Counted from the stretch's first letter, positions 31,104-40,226 are shown. The stretch: DNA of 64,000 nt from Bordetella genomosp. 12 (GCF_002261355.1 NZ_NEVU01000001.1:310001-374000), one strand, 5' to 3'. Numbers and translations: made by a program. Notes: a model not told the origin generated them from the letters alone.

Positions 31104-32729
31104 TTACTTCTTGTCAGCCGGCTTGACCGACATGGCCAGGGTGTACTGGTCGCGGCGGCCTTCGTAGGTCAGGCCCTTGCGGAAGGCCCAGATGCTGCTT
31201 TCGAAGTGCAGCGGAATGAGCGGCACGTTGTCCAGCGCGATCTGCGTGGCCTGCTGCAGCAGTTTCTGGCGCTGAGCCGGATCGACCGTCACGATGGCCT
31301 GCTGATAGACCTTGTCGAACTCGGGGTTGGAGAAGCCGCCGTAATTGCTGGTGCCCAGGCTCTTGGGCGAATCCAGCGACGCGACCCACAGCTGGAACAG
31401 GCCCGAGGCCTCGCCCACTTCGGAAGGCCAGCCGCCGATCGGGAAGCTGAACTCGCGCTTGGCGCGCTTGGGGAAGTAGATCGAGGCCGTCATGGCGTCG
31501 ACATTGGCCTTGATGCCGATGCGCGACAGATACTGGGCCACGGCCTGTGCGATCTGGCCGTCGTTGACGTAGCGGTCGTTGGTGGTCGAGATGGTCATCT
31601 CGAAACCATTGGGATAGCCCGCCTCGGCCAGCAGCTTCTTGGCGCCTTCGGGGTCGTACTTGATCTCCGGCGCATTGGCCAGGCCGCCGAACATGCCGTC
31701 AGGCATGTACTGGTAAGCCGGGGTGGCCAGGCCGTCCATCAGGCGCGCGACGATGGTCTTGCGGTCGATGGCCATGGAGATGGCGCGGCGCACGCGCAGA
31801 TCCTGCAGCGGGTTCTTGCCATCGGCGGCCTTGACGAAGGGGCTTTCCTTGCGGCCGACGTCCGGTTGGAAGAAGATCAGGCGGGTCGAGGGGGTGGCGA
31901 CGTAACCGTATTGCGGATTGCTCTTGATGCGTTGCAGATCGCGTGCGGCGGGGTTCTCGATGACGTCGAAGTCACCCGAGAGCAGGCCGGTCAGGCGCGG
32001 GCCGGCATTGGGAACCGGCACGAACTTCACGTCCTTCCAGGCCGGTTTCTCGCCCCAGTAGTTGTCATTGCGGGTCAGCTCGATGCCGGTGCCCTTGACG
32101 TAGGACTTCAACATATAGGGGCCGGTGCCGATGGCGTCCTTGCCGTTGTTGAAATCGACCACGGTGGGCCACTTGCCGGTCACGCCGCAGCCGGCCTTGG
32201 GATCGAAGCTGAGCTTGCCGTGTTCGACGATGCCGTTCCAGATGATCGGCAGGCCGCGCGCCAGTTCGGCCGGCAGCAGCGGCAGCGGTTCGGCCGTCTT
32301 GATGATGACGGTATGCGCATCCGGCGTCTGCACGTCGGTGATGCGCTTAGTCATGTCCATGTACGACTGCGAGATATTGGTCTCGTTGTTCAGCGTACGG
32401 CAGATCGTGAACAGCACGTCGTCGGCCGTGAAGGGCTTGCCGTTGGAGAACTTGACGTCGTCACGCAGCTTGAATTCCCAGGTTAGGTCGTCGAGGTTTT
32501 TCCAGGACTTGGCCAGCGCCGGCTTGAGCTGCATGTTCGCATCGCGGCCCACCAGCGAGTCATAGACATGCGCCGAGAAGGCGTCATTCTGGGTCTGCTT
32601 GTGATAGTGGGGGTCGGCCGAAGTCGGTTCGGAAGACAGGGCGATTTTCAGCGTCTGGGCCAGTGCGGCGCCGCCAGGGGCGGCCAGCAGGCCCGCCGCC
32701 ATAACGGCCACGAGGATGCGAGACTTCAT
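31104..32729 (-). CDS. dppA: Periplasmic peptide-binding protein (DppA/OppA, SBP family 5)
   Basis: A 541-residue extracytoplasmic binding protein that delivers peptides to the DppBCDF importer. Signal peptide MKSRILVAVMAAGLLAAPGGAALA, then the family-5 pattern LKIALSSEPTSADPHYHKQTQNDA at the mature N-terminus and VRRAISMAIDRKTIVARLM about residue 320. The start at 32729 has CCGGAG upstream; a longer in-frame start at 32789 would fall on the promoter -35 element. Ligand range cannot be read from the sequence. Confidence 0.93.
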   Translation of the reverse strand: MKSRILVAVMAAGLLAAPGGAALAQTLKIALSSEPTSADPHYHKQTQNDAFSAHVYDSLVGRDANMQLKPALAKSWKNLDDLTWEFKLRDDVKFSNGKPFTADDVLFTICRTLNNETNISQSYMDMTKRITDVQTPDAHTVIIKTAEPLPLLPAELARGLPIIWNGIVEHGKLSFDPKAGCGVTGKWPTVVDFNNGKDAIGTGPYMLKSYVKGTGIELTRNDNYWGEKPAWKDVKFVPVPNAGPRLTGLLSGDFDVIENPAARDLQRIKSNPQYGYVATPSTRLIFFQPDVGRKESPFVKAADGKNPLQDLRVRRAISMAIDRKTIVARLMDGLATPAYQYMPDGMFGGLANAPEIKYDPEGAKKLLAEAGYPNGFEMTISTTNDRYVNDGQIAQAVAQYLSRIGIKANVDAMTASIYFPKRAKREFSFPIGGWPSEVGEASGLFQLWVASLDSPKSLGTSNYGGFSNPEFDKVYQQAIVTVDPAQRQKLLQQATQIALDNVPLIPLHFESSIWAFRKGLTYEGRRDQYTLAMSVKPADKK

Positions 32730-32759
32730 GTTGGACAACTCCGGGTAGACAAGGGCGCG

Positions 32760-32789
32760 ATTATTGATAGCCGCTACCCGCATTGTCAA
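32760..32789 (-). promoter_or_regulatory. Near-consensus sigma-70 promoter of the dpp operon
   Basis: On the minus strand TTGACA (32789-32784) and AATAAT (32765-32760) are separated by 18 bases, ending about 30 bases before the dppA ATG. The -35 is a perfect match and the -10 matches 5 of 6. Confidence 0.7.
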
Positions 32790-33059
32790 CGTTTGGTCCG
32801 ACAGCCGCCAGACCCCTGCGACGCGATTTGTCAGTCGCGTCAGAGGGGGAGCGCTTGGGATGCATACCCGGGAAATCCCTGATCAGGGATGTCCTGAAAG
32901 AAGCGCCGCGCCCGCCTAGCAGGCCGGGTACGGCGCGGACGGTACCGGAGGGAGGGAGGGGGGAGGTCCGGCGCCGTCAGAGAGGGGCACGGCCCGTTCG
33001 GGCGCCGTGCCGGCGGCACACGCTGGAGATCCGCAACGTGCGCGTGCCGCGTTAAGGCT
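32790..33059. other. Gap between dppA promoter and the small gene; no gene seen
   Basis: About 270 GC-rich bases with a purine-rich run near 32947-32967 and an 8-bp hairpin GGCACGGC / GCCGTGCC (32986-33011) downstream of the small gene. A 90-codon frame on the plus strand has no family features and is not called. Confidence 0.4.
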
Positions 33060-33293
33060 TTACCACTGCGAACCGGTGTAGTTGGCGCTTTGGGCGCGGG
33101 CACGGTTCATGGATTCGTTGACTTCATCGACGAAGGCGAAGAAGCCGGAGACGCCGCGGCCGATGCAGGCGGCCACGCGCTTGAGGGCAGCCACGGGGTG
33201 CGGGGCAGCTTGGTTTTCCATCGCGCCGCGCAGCAGATCACGCTCCAGCGAATCGGTCATGCGGGCGTTTTGATTCAGGGTCAGGTCGCTCAT
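33060..33293 (-). CDS. Small conserved-looking protein of unknown function
   Basis: A 77-residue protein starting MSDLTLNQNARMTDSLERDL. No family recognised with certainty. It has a hydrophobic stretch in the middle (VAACIGRGVSGFFAFVDEV, about 44-62) with Arg/Lys before it, and no signal peptide. It may be amphipathic or membrane-associated. The ATG at 33293 is chosen because GTGGAG lies 7 bases upstream. The evidence that it is real is the promoter and double operator upstream (33332-33386) placed at the right distance. Confidence 0.65.
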   Translation of the reverse strand: MSDLTLNQNARMTDSLERDLLRGAMENQAAPHPVAALKRVAACIGRGVSGFFAFVDEVNESMNRARAQSANYTGSQW

Positions 33294-33331
33294 GGTTTGC
33301 TCCACTCATCATTTCTCGACTAGGTGAAACC

Positions 33332-33361
33332 ATTATAGGGATAACCCTAGGTGTGGAGCAA
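33332..33361 (-). promoter_or_regulatory. Promoter of the small gene (perfect TATAAT)
   Basis: On the minus strand TATAAT (33337-33332) with a weak -35 TTGCTC (33361-33356) at 18-base spacing. The leader to the ATG at 33293 would be about 32 bases. It is overlapped by the proximal operator half of the TAGGG repeat pair. Confidence 0.6.
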
Positions 33362-33386
33362 CAAAAACCTAGGGCAAACCCTAGGT
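33336..33386. promoter_or_regulatory. Pair of TAGGG-N4-CCCTA palindromic operators
   Basis: Site 1, TAGGGATAACCCTA (33336-33349), overlaps the -10 element. Site 2, TAGGGCAAACCCTA (33370-33383), lies just upstream of the -35 and extends to 8-bp arms, ACCTAGGG and CCCTAGGT (33367-33386). Both have the same 4-base spacer; their centres are 34 bp apart, about three helical turns. The layout suggests cooperative repression by a dimeric regulator I cannot identify. Confidence 0.65.
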
Positions 33387-33428
33387 ATGTTGTAAATAAA
33401 CCTGACGTGGTCTGAAAGGCGTGTGCAA

Positions 33429-34292
33429 TCAAGGGCTTGGCGGCCGCCCGTTACGGATCGCCCGGGCCGCATCGGCCAATTCGCCCGCTGTCAGCCCGAT
33501 CGGCCCGATGCCCTGAGCCACGAGGGCGTCGGCGGCGGCGCCGTGCAGCCAGACGGCGGCGGCGACGGCTTGTTCGGGCGGCAGCGCCTGGGCCAGCAGC
33601 GCGCCCAGCATCCCCGCCAGCACGTCGCCAGTGCCGGCGCTGGCCAGGCCAGGATTGCCCGTGGAGTTACGCAGGCAGACGCCGTCCGGGGCGCAGACCA
33701 GGCTGCCGGCGCCTTTGAGCACGACCCAGGCGCCGTAGCGTTGCGCCAGTTCCCGGGCCGCTGCGGGCCGGGCGGCCTGCACCTGGTGGGTAGAGCGGTT
33801 TAGCAGCCGGGCCGCTTCGGCCGGGTGCGGCGTGAGCACCACGGTGCCCTGCCCCCAGGCCGGGCGCAAACGGCCCGCGGCCAGCAGGTTCAAGCCATCG
33901 GCATCGAGCACCATGGGCGCGTTGCGCCGGCGTTGAAACAGTTCCGCCAGGAGTTGGGCCGCCAGGGGCGAGGTGCCGATACCGCAGCCAGCCGTCCAGG
34001 CCGTCAGATTCAGCTCGCCGGCCAGCAGTGCGTCGGCCGGCCGGATCATGAGTTCCGGCTGCAAGGGGTCGCAGGCCAACGGGCAGGGTTGCTGGGCCAG
34101 GCCCACCAGGACTTTACCGGTCCCCAGTTTGAGCGCGGCGCGCGCGGCCAGCAGGGCCGCGCCGGTCATGCCCGGCCCGCCGCCCAGCACGGCCAAACTG
34201 CCGAAACTCCCTTTATGACTGTCCGCCGCGCGGGGAGCGAACAGGGCGGGAAACTGGCTGGGGTCGATAAGCGCGGGGGCGGAGGCGGACAT
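33429..34292 (-). CDS. nnrD: ADP-dependent NAD(P)H-hydrate dehydratase
   Basis: Metabolite-repair enzyme of the ribokinase-like family that dehydrates damaged (hydrated) NADH/NADPH. The 287-residue product has [29 protein letters not shown] at the N-terminus, [13 protein letters not shown] about residue 150 and the catalytic Asp motif [19 protein letters not shown]. The companion epimerase domain (NnrE) is absent from this protein, so it is the stand-alone form. The start MSASAPAL at 34292 is preferred over the longer frame at 34331. Confidence 0.88.
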   Translation of the reverse strand: MSASAPALIDPSQFPALFAPRAADSHKGSFGSLAVLGGGPGMTGAALLAARAALKLGTGKVLVGLAQQPCPLACDPLQPELMIRPADALLAGELNLTAWTAGCGIGTSPLAAQLLAELFQRRRNAPMVLDADGLNLLAAGRLRPAWGQGTVVLTPHPAEAARLLNRSTHQVQAARPAAARELAQRYGAWVVLKGAGSLVCAPDGVCLRNSTGNPGLASAGTGDVLAGMLGALLAQALPPEQAVAAAVWLHGAAADALVAQGIGPIGLTAGELADAARAIRNGRPPSP

Positions 34293-34369
34293 GGGGATTC
34301 CAGGGGGACGGCTTTCCACTATAGTGCCCAAAAACCGCGCGCCTGGGCGCGCTCTCTGGAGACTGACGA

Positions 34370-35203
34370 ATGAGCACCGATGCCACCCTGGCGCACTACG
34401 CCCGCTACGAAGCCCTGAAGCTGCGCCGCCATCCCGAAGGCGTGCTGGAGCTGATCATGGGCGCCAAGGATGCCAGCGGCAAGCTCTCGACCGCCGATCA
34501 CCGCCTGCACCGCGAGCTGGCCGATATCTGGCGCGATATCGATACGGATCCGCTGACCCGGGTCGTGGTCATCCGCGGCGAAGGCAAAGGGTTTTCGGGC
34601 GGGGGCGACCTGGATCTGGTGCAGCAGATGGCCGATGACTTCGAGGTGCGCGCGCGCGTCTGGCGCGAGGCGCGCGATCTGGTCTACAACATCATCAACT
34701 GCAACAAGCCCGTGGTCTCGGCCATGCATGGCGCGGCGGTCGGCGCCGGCCTGGTGGCCGGCCTGCTGGCCGATGTCTCGATCGCCGCGCGCGACGCCCG
34801 CATCATCGATGGCCACACGCGGCTGGGCGTGGCCGCGGGCGACCATGCCGCCATCGTCTGGCCGCTGTTGTGCGGCATGGCCAAGGCCAAGTACTACCTG
34901 CTGCTGTGCGAAACCGTCAGTGGCGAGGAGGCCGAGCGCATCGGCCTGGTATCGCTATGCGTGGACGAACCGCAGTTGATCGAGCGCGCCTTCGAGGTGG
35001 CTTATCGCCTGGCGCGCGGCTCGCAGACGGCCATACGCTGGACCAAATATGCCTTGAATAACTGGCTGCGCCAGGCCGGCCCGAGTTTCGACACCTCGCT
35101 GGCGCTCGAATTCATGGGCTTTGCCGGGCCGGACGTGCGCGAAGGCATCCAGTCCTTGCGCGAGCGCCGCGCGCCCGACTTCAAGCCGGACGCGCCTTTC
35201 TGA
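34370..35203 (+). CDS. Enoyl-CoA hydratase/isomerase-family protein with atypical active site
   Basis: A 277-residue crotonase-fold protein. The oxyanion loops are recognisable ([11 protein letters not shown] and [10 protein letters not shown]). However, the positions of the two crotonase glutamates read Val ([13 protein letters not shown]) and His ([15 protein letters not shown]), so it is unlikely to be a standard hydratase. An Asp in the GDHA loop is a possible catalytic residue. The start has GGAG about 14 bases upstream and a clear [17 protein letters not shown]-terminus. It borders the acyl-CoA cluster and is convergent with the isomerase-like gene. Substrate unknown. Confidence 0.8.
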   Translation: MSTDATLAHYARYEALKLRRHPEGVLELIMGAKDASGKLSTADHRLHRELADIWRDIDTDPLTRVVVIRGEGKGFSGGGDLDLVQQMADDFEVRARVWREARDLVYNIINCNKPVVSAMHGAAVGAGLVAGLLADVSIAARDARIIDGHTRLGVAAGDHAAIVWPLLCGMAKAKYYLLLCETVSGEEAERIGLVSLCVDEPQLIERAFEVAYRLARGSQTAIRWTKYALNNWLRQAGPSFDTSLALEFMGFAGPDVREGIQSLRERRAPDFKPDAPF

Positions 35204-35204
35204 G

Positions 35205-35954
35205 TCAGGGCTGCCGGGGAGCGAAGAAACGCGCGAAGGCGGCCTGGGCTGGCGCGCTGGCCAGGCACTGACGGAATTGTTCGGCTTCGCGATCCAGGGT
35301 GGCGTGCAAGGCCGGGCGTTGCGGCCCGCGCATGAGCGCCTTGGAGACGCGCAGCGCCTGGCGCGGCTGGGCCGCCAGCCGCGCGGCGGTAGCCTGGGCC
35401 AGGGGCAAGGCCTGCCCCGGTTCGGTGACCGCGCTGGCCAGGCCGGCGTCGTGCGCCGCGCTGGCGTCGAAACCCTCGCCCAACAACAGCCATTGCGCCG
35501 CGCGCCGTGCGCCGGCGATCTGCGCGAGCCATTGGCTGGAACCGCCCTCCGGGCATAGCCCCAGCGCCAGAAACGGCAGCTTGAATTGGGCGTCGCGTCC
35601 GGCATAGACAAAATCGCAGTGCTGCAGCAGCGTGACCCCCACCCCCACGGCATGGCCTTCGACGGCGGCGATCACTGGCGCATCGCAATCCACCAGCGCC
35701 CGCAGAAAATGCAGTCCGGGGCTGTCGCCGGCGGGCCGCTCGGCCTGGAAATCGCGCAGATCATTGCCGGCCGTGAAGTGCGCGCCGGCGCCGGTCAGCA
35801 CCACGGCGCCCACCTCGGCGTCCTGATGCGCGGCACGCAACTGCTCGGCCAGGGCGTGATACGTGGCCGTATCCAGCGCGTTGCGCCGTTCGGGGCGGTT
35901 CAGCGTGAGGGTGAGCACCCCGTCTTGCCGTTCGCTCAACAAGGTCTCGCTCAT
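35205..35954 (-). CDS. Enoyl-CoA isomerase-like crotonase
   Basis: A 249-residue crotonase-fold protein. The usual hydratase glutamates are replaced ([22 protein letters not shown]), but the loop [10 protein letters not shown] carries a Glu at the position used by delta3,delta2-enoyl-CoA isomerases. I therefore read it as a double-bond isomerase that feeds unsaturated acyl-CoA into beta-oxidation. It overlaps the nitronate monooxygenase stop by 4 bases (35951-35954), showing a two-gene unit. Confidence 0.75.
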   Translation of the reverse strand: MSETLLSERQDGVLTLTLNRPERRNALDTATYHALAEQLRAAHQDAEVGAVVLTGAGAHFTAGNDLRDFQAERPAGDSPGLHFLRALVDCDAPVIAAVEGHAVGVGVTLLQHCDFVYAGRDAQFKLPFLALGLCPEGGSSQWLAQIAGARRAAQWLLLGEGFDASAAHDAGLASAVTEPGQALPLAQATAARLAAQPRQALRVSKALMRGPQRPALHATLDREAEQFRQCLASAPAQAAFARFFAPRQP

Positions 35955-36943
35955 ACGAAGGCCTTGGCAGCCAGCGCGGCGCGCGCCGCGTCATACTCGG
36001 TGCGCAATTGCGCCACGATCGCGGCGGCGGGCTGCACGGCGTCGATGCTGCCTACCCCTTGGCCGGCGCCCCAGATGTCTTTCCAGGGCTTGGCGCGCGA
36101 GGTGCCGAAGTTGGAGGCCCCGCTGTCTGGCGCGGGAAGGTTGGCCGGATCCAGCCCCGCGTTGACGATGCTGGACTTCAGGTAGTTGCCGGGGATGCCG
36201 GTGAAAAAAGGCGTGTAGAGAATATCGCCGGCCTGCGCCTGCACCAGCGCGGCTTTGTAGGCCTGGCTGGCGTTGGCCTCCTCGCTGGCGATGAAACGGG
36301 TGCCCATGTAGGCGAAGTCCGCGCCCATGGCCTGCGCGGCGAGGATGCCCGCGCCGTGGCCAATGGCGCCCGAGAGCACGATGGGGCCGTCGTAGAAGCG
36401 CCGGACTTCGGTCAACAGCGCGAAGGGGCTGAGCGTGCCGGCATGGCCGCCCGCGCCGGCGGCCACCAGAATGAGGCCGTCCACGCCTGCCTCCAGCGCT
36501 TTTTCGGCATGGCGGATCGTGGTGACGTCGTGGAAGACTTTGCCGCCCCAGGCATGGATGCCCGCGACCAGGTCGCCGGGGGCGCGCAGGCTGGTGATGA
36601 TGTAGGGCACGCGGTGGCGGGCGCATTCGGCCAGATCGTGCTCCAGGCGGTCGTTGGACTGATGGATGATCTGGTTCACCGCAAAGGGCGCGACCCGGGC
36701 TTGCGGATGCGCCTGGCGGTAATCGGCCAGGCCGGTCTGGATCTCAGCCAGCCAGTCCGCCAGCAGGCTTTGCGGACGCGCGTTGAGCGCCGGAAAGGCG
36801 CCCATCACGCCGCTGGTGCATTGCGCCAGCACCAGGGCCGGGTTGGAGACGATGAACATGGGCGAGCAGATGACGGGCAATTGCATCTGGCCATACAGGT
36901 CTGCGACCACGGGATGGGGCGCGGCGGTGTCTCGGGCGGTCAT
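35951..36943 (-). CDS. Nitronate monooxygenase-family FMN enzyme
   Basis: A 330-residue TIM-barrel flavoprotein of the nitronate monooxygenase (2-nitropropane dioxygenase) family. Family features are PVICSPMFIVSNPALV near the N-terminus, the FMN-phosphate loop GAGGHAGTLSPFALLTEV (about residue 180) and GADFAYMGTRFIASEEA (about 225). Members oxidise alkyl nitronates or act as enoyl reductase-like enzymes. Its coupling to an isomerase-like crotonase favours a role in acyl-CoA metabolism here, but that is inference. Confidence 0.8.
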   Translation of the reverse strand: MTARDTAAPHPVVADLYGQMQLPVICSPMFIVSNPALVLAQCTSGVMGAFPALNARPQSLLADWLAEIQTGLADYRQAHPQARVAPFAVNQIIHQSNDRLEHDLAECARHRVPYIITSLRAPGDLVAGIHAWGGKVFHDVTTIRHAEKALEAGVDGLILVAAGAGGHAGTLSPFALLTEVRRFYDGPIVLSGAIGHGAGILAAQAMGADFAYMGTRFIASEEANASQAYKAALVQAQAGDILYTPFFTGIPGNYLKSSIVNAGLDPANLPAPDSGASNFGTSRAKPWKDIWGAGQGVGSIDAVQPAAAIVAQLRTEYDAARAALAAKAFV

Positions 36944-36960
36944 GAGGGTTTCCGATGGTA

Positions 36961-36989
36961 TTGAGCGTGGCGTGTGCCGGGTCTATAAT
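36961..36989 (+). promoter_or_regulatory. Promoter of the TetR/acyl-CoA operon
   Basis: TTGAGC (36961-36966) and a perfect TATAAT (36984-36989) with 17-base spacing. Transcription would begin inside the palindrome at 36987-37012. Confidence 0.65.
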
Positions 36990-37012
36990 TACCTACCGGT
37001 CGTCCGGTAATT
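36987..37012. promoter_or_regulatory. Palindromic TetR-type operator
   Basis: Arms AATTACC (36987-36993) and GGTAATT (37006-37012) with a 12-base centre rich in CCGG. It covers the end of the -10 and the predicted start point of the plus-strand promoter, and lies 44 bases from the divergent nitronate monooxygenase start. Autorepression by the adjacent TetR protein is the simplest reading. Confidence 0.6.
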
Positions 37013-37095
37013 AATTAAATTCATTTAACGGCATGCGGTAAATCGCTGTCAATGCAGATTCTCCAGTAAACCCGCGCCCGCCCGCCTTTTTATTT

Positions 37096-37728
37096 ATGCC
37101 TGTTTCTCCTTCGCCGGGCCGCCGCGCCGGCCGCCCGCCCACACTGACTGCCGCGCGCGAACGCATTCTCGAGGCGGCCGCGGCCCTGTTTGCCCAAAGC
37201 GGCTATGAGGGCAGTTCGATCGCCGACCTGGCCACGGCCATCGGCGTGTCCAAAGCGGCCATCTATCACTATTACCCCACCAAGCAGGATATCTACGACG
37301 CCATCATCGTGGAGGTGCTCGGAGGGTTGCTGGCGGCCGTCACGCAGGCCTGCGCCGCGCAGCAAGCCGCCGACGCCCGTCTGCGCGCCTTCATGCTGGC
37401 GCATGCGGATTACTTCGAGGCGCATCACGACCAGTTCGTCACCATGCTGATCGGCTACTCCGGCATGGCCCTGCCCGAGCAGGCCGACGCGGCACGCCTG
37501 CGCGACAGCTACGAGGCGCTGCTGCGCGAGATCCTTGCGCAGGGTACGGAGCAAGGCGTGTTCCGGCGGCGCGAGGTCGCCGCCACGGGGCGCGCCGTGC
37601 TGTCGCTGCTGAATTGGATGGTGCGTTGGTACAAGCCCGGCCAGGGGCAGACCGCCCGCGCCATTGCGCAAGATTATTTTGACCTGATCACCGGCGGCTT
37701 GTGCCGCCCCGAGACCGAACCGAGGTAA
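37096..37728 (+). CDS. TetR-family transcriptional repressor
   Basis: A 210-residue regulator. The N-terminal helix-turn-helix domain reads ARERILEAAAALFAQSGYEGSSIADLATAIGVSKAAIYHYYPTKQDIYDAI, a textbook TetR_N domain. The C-terminal ligand domain is all-helical. It is 5 bases upstream of the acyl-CoA dehydrogenase gene and probably binds the palindrome at 36987-37012, releasing it in response to an acyl-CoA or related ligand. Confidence 0.9.
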   Translation: MPVSPSPGRRAGRPPTLTAARERILEAAAALFAQSGYEGSSIADLATAIGVSKAAIYHYYPTKQDIYDAIIVEVLGGLLAAVTQACAAQQAADARLRAFMLAHADYFEAHHDQFVTMLIGYSGMALPEQADAARLRDSYEALLREILAQGTEQGVFRRREVAATGRAVLSLLNWMVRWYKPGQGQTARAIAQDYFDLITGGLCRPETEPR

Positions 37729-37733
37729 AAATC

Positions 37734-38882
37734 ATGGCCCTGGACCAAGAAACCCTGACCCTGTTGCTGGACGCTGTGCGCCGCTTCGTGACCGAGCGCC
37801 TGGTGCCGGCCGAAGACGAGCTCGCGCACACCGGGACGATTCCCGAAGACATCGTGCGCGAGATGCGTGAACTGGGCCTGTTCGGCCTGTCCATCGCGCC
37901 CGAATACGGCGGCCTGGGCCTGACCATGGAGGAAGAGGTGCGGGTGGTGTTCGAGCTGGGCCAGACCTCGCCGGCTTTCCGGTCGCTGGCCGGCACCAAC
38001 ATCGGCATCGGCTCGCAGTCCATCGTGCTGGCCGGCTCCGAGGCGCAGCGCAATCATTACCTGCCGCGCCTGGCCAGCGGCGAGCTGGTCGGTTCGTTTG
38101 CGCTGACCGAGCCGGACGCCGGCTCGGATGCCATGGCGCTGCGCACCACGGCCACCCGCGATGGCGACCACTACATCATCAATGGCACCAAGCGCTACAT
38201 CACCAACGCCCCGATTGCCGGCCTGTTTTCCGTCATGGCGCGCACCGCGGCCGAGCGCCGCGCCGATTCCATCTCTTGCTTTCTGGTCGAGGCCGGCACG
38301 CCTGGCCTGACGCTGGGCAAGCCGGACAAGAAAATGGGTCAGGCTGGCGCGTTGACCTGCGACGTGGTGTTCGACAACTGCCGCGTGCCGGCCAGCGCGC
38401 TTCTGGGCGAGCAGGAAGGCACGGGTTTTCGCACCGCGATGCGGGTGCTGGACAAAGGCAGGCTGCATATCGCCGCCTTGTGCGTGGGCATCGCCGAGCG
38501 CCTGGTGCGTGACGCCGCCCGCTATGCGCTGGAGCGCCAGCAGTTTGGCAAACCCATCGCCGAGTTTCAGTTGGTGCAGGCCATGCTGGCCGACAGCCAG
38601 GCCGAGTTGTACGCCGCCCGCTGCATGGTGCTGGACGCGGCCGCCAAGCGCGACCGCGGCGAGAACACCACCATGGAGGCCGCCTGCGCCAAGATGTTCT
38701 CCACCGAGATGGTCGGCCGCGTGGCCGACCGTGCGGTGCAGATCCATGGCGGCGCCGGTTATATGTCGGAGTACGCGGTCGAGCGCTTCTACCGCGACGT
38801 GCGGCTGTTTCGCATCTTTGAAGGCACGACGCAGATCCAGCAACTGGTCATCGCGCGCGAAGCCCTCAAGGCCTACGCCTGA
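37734..38882 (+). CDS. Acyl-CoA dehydrogenase
   Basis: A 382-residue FAD enzyme that introduces the 2,3 double bond into an acyl-CoA. Signature 1 is FALTEPDAGSDAMAL (about residue 122), and the catalytic Glu sits in RIFEGTTQIQQLVIAR near the C-terminus. FAD/substrate regions YALERQQFGKPI and QIHGGAGYMSEY are present. The ATG at 37734 follows GAGGTAAAA; the longer frame is not needed. Chain-length preference cannot be read. Confidence 0.92.
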   Translation: MALDQETLTLLLDAVRRFVTERLVPAEDELAHTGTIPEDIVREMRELGLFGLSIAPEYGGLGLTMEEEVRVVFELGQTSPAFRSLAGTNIGIGSQSIVLAGSEAQRNHYLPRLASGELVGSFALTEPDAGSDAMALRTTATRDGDHYIINGTKRYITNAPIAGLFSVMARTAAERRADSISCFLVEAGTPGLTLGKPDKKMGQAGALTCDVVFDNCRVPASALLGEQEGTGFRTAMRVLDKGRLHIAALCVGIAERLVRDAARYALERQQFGKPIAEFQLVQAMLADSQAELYAARCMVLDAAAKRDRGENTTMEAACAKMFSTEMVGRVADRAVQIHGGAGYMSEYAVERFYRDVRLFRIFEGTTQIQQLVIAREALKAYA

Positions 38883-38993
38883 GCGGGCCTGCCTTGTGCG
38901 CTGGCCGCACAAGGTCGTGCGCAAAACGGAAAACAATCCCGGGCGGCTGGGGCTAATATGCCAGCTTCCCCCAAGTCTGACTCATGTAAAACC

Positions 38994-40226
38994 ATGTCGC
39001 AACGTACCGCTCCCCTGACCGGCATTCGCGTGCTGGATCTCACCCGAGTGCTTGCCGGTCCCTGGTGCACGCAGAATCTGGCCGATCTCGGCGCCGAAGT
39101 GATCAAGATCGAGCGTCCCGGCGCGGGCGACGATACGCGCGCGTGGGGCCCGCCCTATCTGAAGGACGCCTCCGGCCAGAACACCAGCGAAGCCGCGTAT
39201 TACCTGTCGGCCAATCGCAATAAGTTTTCGGTCGCGCTGGATATCGCCAGCCCGCGCGGCGCCGAACTGGTGCGCGAGCTGGCCAAGCAGTGCGACATCG
39301 TGGTGGAGAACTTCAAGGTCGGAGGCCTGCGCAAGTATGGCCTGGACTACGACAGCCTGAAGGCGATCAACCCGCGCATCATCTATTGCTCCATCACCGG
39401 CTTTGGCCAGACCGGCCCCTACGCCAGCCGTCCCGGATATGACTTCATGATCCAGGGCATGGGCGGTTTGATGAGCATCACCGGTGAACGCGACGACCTG
39501 CCGGGCGGCGGGCCGCAGAAGGCGGGCGTGGCCGTGGCCGACCTGATGACGGGCATGTATTCGACGGTCGGCATTCTGGCGGCCATCATCGAACGCGAGC
39601 GCAGCGGCCTGGGCCAGCATATCGACATGGCGCTGCTGGATTGCCAGGTGGCCATGCTGGCCAACCAGAATCTGAATTTCATGACCTCCGGGCAGGCGCC
39701 GCAGCGCGCCGGCAACGCGCACCAGAACCTGGTGCCCTATCAGGTCTTCGCCGCGGCCGATGGCCATCTCATCGTGGCCGTGGGCAACGATGGGCAGTTC
39801 CGCAATTACTGCCGGGTGCTGGGCTTGCCGGAGCTGGCCGATGATCCGCGCTTTGCCACCAATCCGCAGCGGGTGCGCAATCGCGAGACGCTGGTGCCCT
39901 TGCTGGTCGAGCGCATGGCCACGGGCGCGCGCGATACCTGGCTGGCCGAACTCGAGGCCGCCGGCGTGCCGGCCGGCCCCATCAATACGCTGGATCAGGT
40001 CTACGAAGATCCGCAAGTGCAGGCGCGCGGCATGAAGCGCGAGCTGCCGCACGCGCTGGCTGGCACCGCACCGATCGCCGCCAGCCCGCTCAAGCTCTCC
40101 GAAACACCGATCGAGTACCGCCGCCCTGCTCCCATGCTGGGTGAGCACACGCGGCAGATCCTGAGCGAACGCCTGGGCCTGTCCGATGAGGAAATCCAGG
40201 CGCTGGCCCAGGGTCCGGCGGCCTGA
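38994..40226 (+). CDS. CaiB/BaiF (family III) CoA-transferase
   Basis: A 410-residue CoA-transferase that moves CoA between carboxylic acids. The N-terminal LTGIRVLDLTRVLAGPWCTQNLADLGAEVIKIE is diagnostic, and the catalytic Asp is in GQHIDMALLDCQVAMLANQ. It lies between an acyl-CoA dehydrogenase and a hydroxyacyl-CoA dehydrogenase, so it probably activates the acid that this cluster degrades. The start is uncertain: 38994 (MSQRTAP) has no strong ribosome site, and 38958 is in frame. Confidence 0.88.
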   Translation: MSQRTAPLTGIRVLDLTRVLAGPWCTQNLADLGAEVIKIERPGAGDDTRAWGPPYLKDASGQNTSEAAYYLSANRNKFSVALDIASPRGAELVRELAKQCDIVVENFKVGGLRKYGLDYDSLKAINPRIIYCSITGFGQTGPYASRPGYDFMIQGMGGLMSITGERDDLPGGGPQKAGVAVADLMTGMYSTVGILAAIIERERSGLGQHIDMALLDCQVAMLANQNLNFMTSGQAPQRAGNAHQNLVPYQVFAAADGHLIVAVGNDGQFRNYCRVLGLPELADDPRFATNPQRVRNRETLVPLLVERMATGARDTWLAELEAAGVPAGPINTLDQVYEDPQVQARGMKRELPHALAGTAPIAASPLKLSETPIEYRRPAPMLGEHTRQILSERLGLSDEEIQALAQGPAA

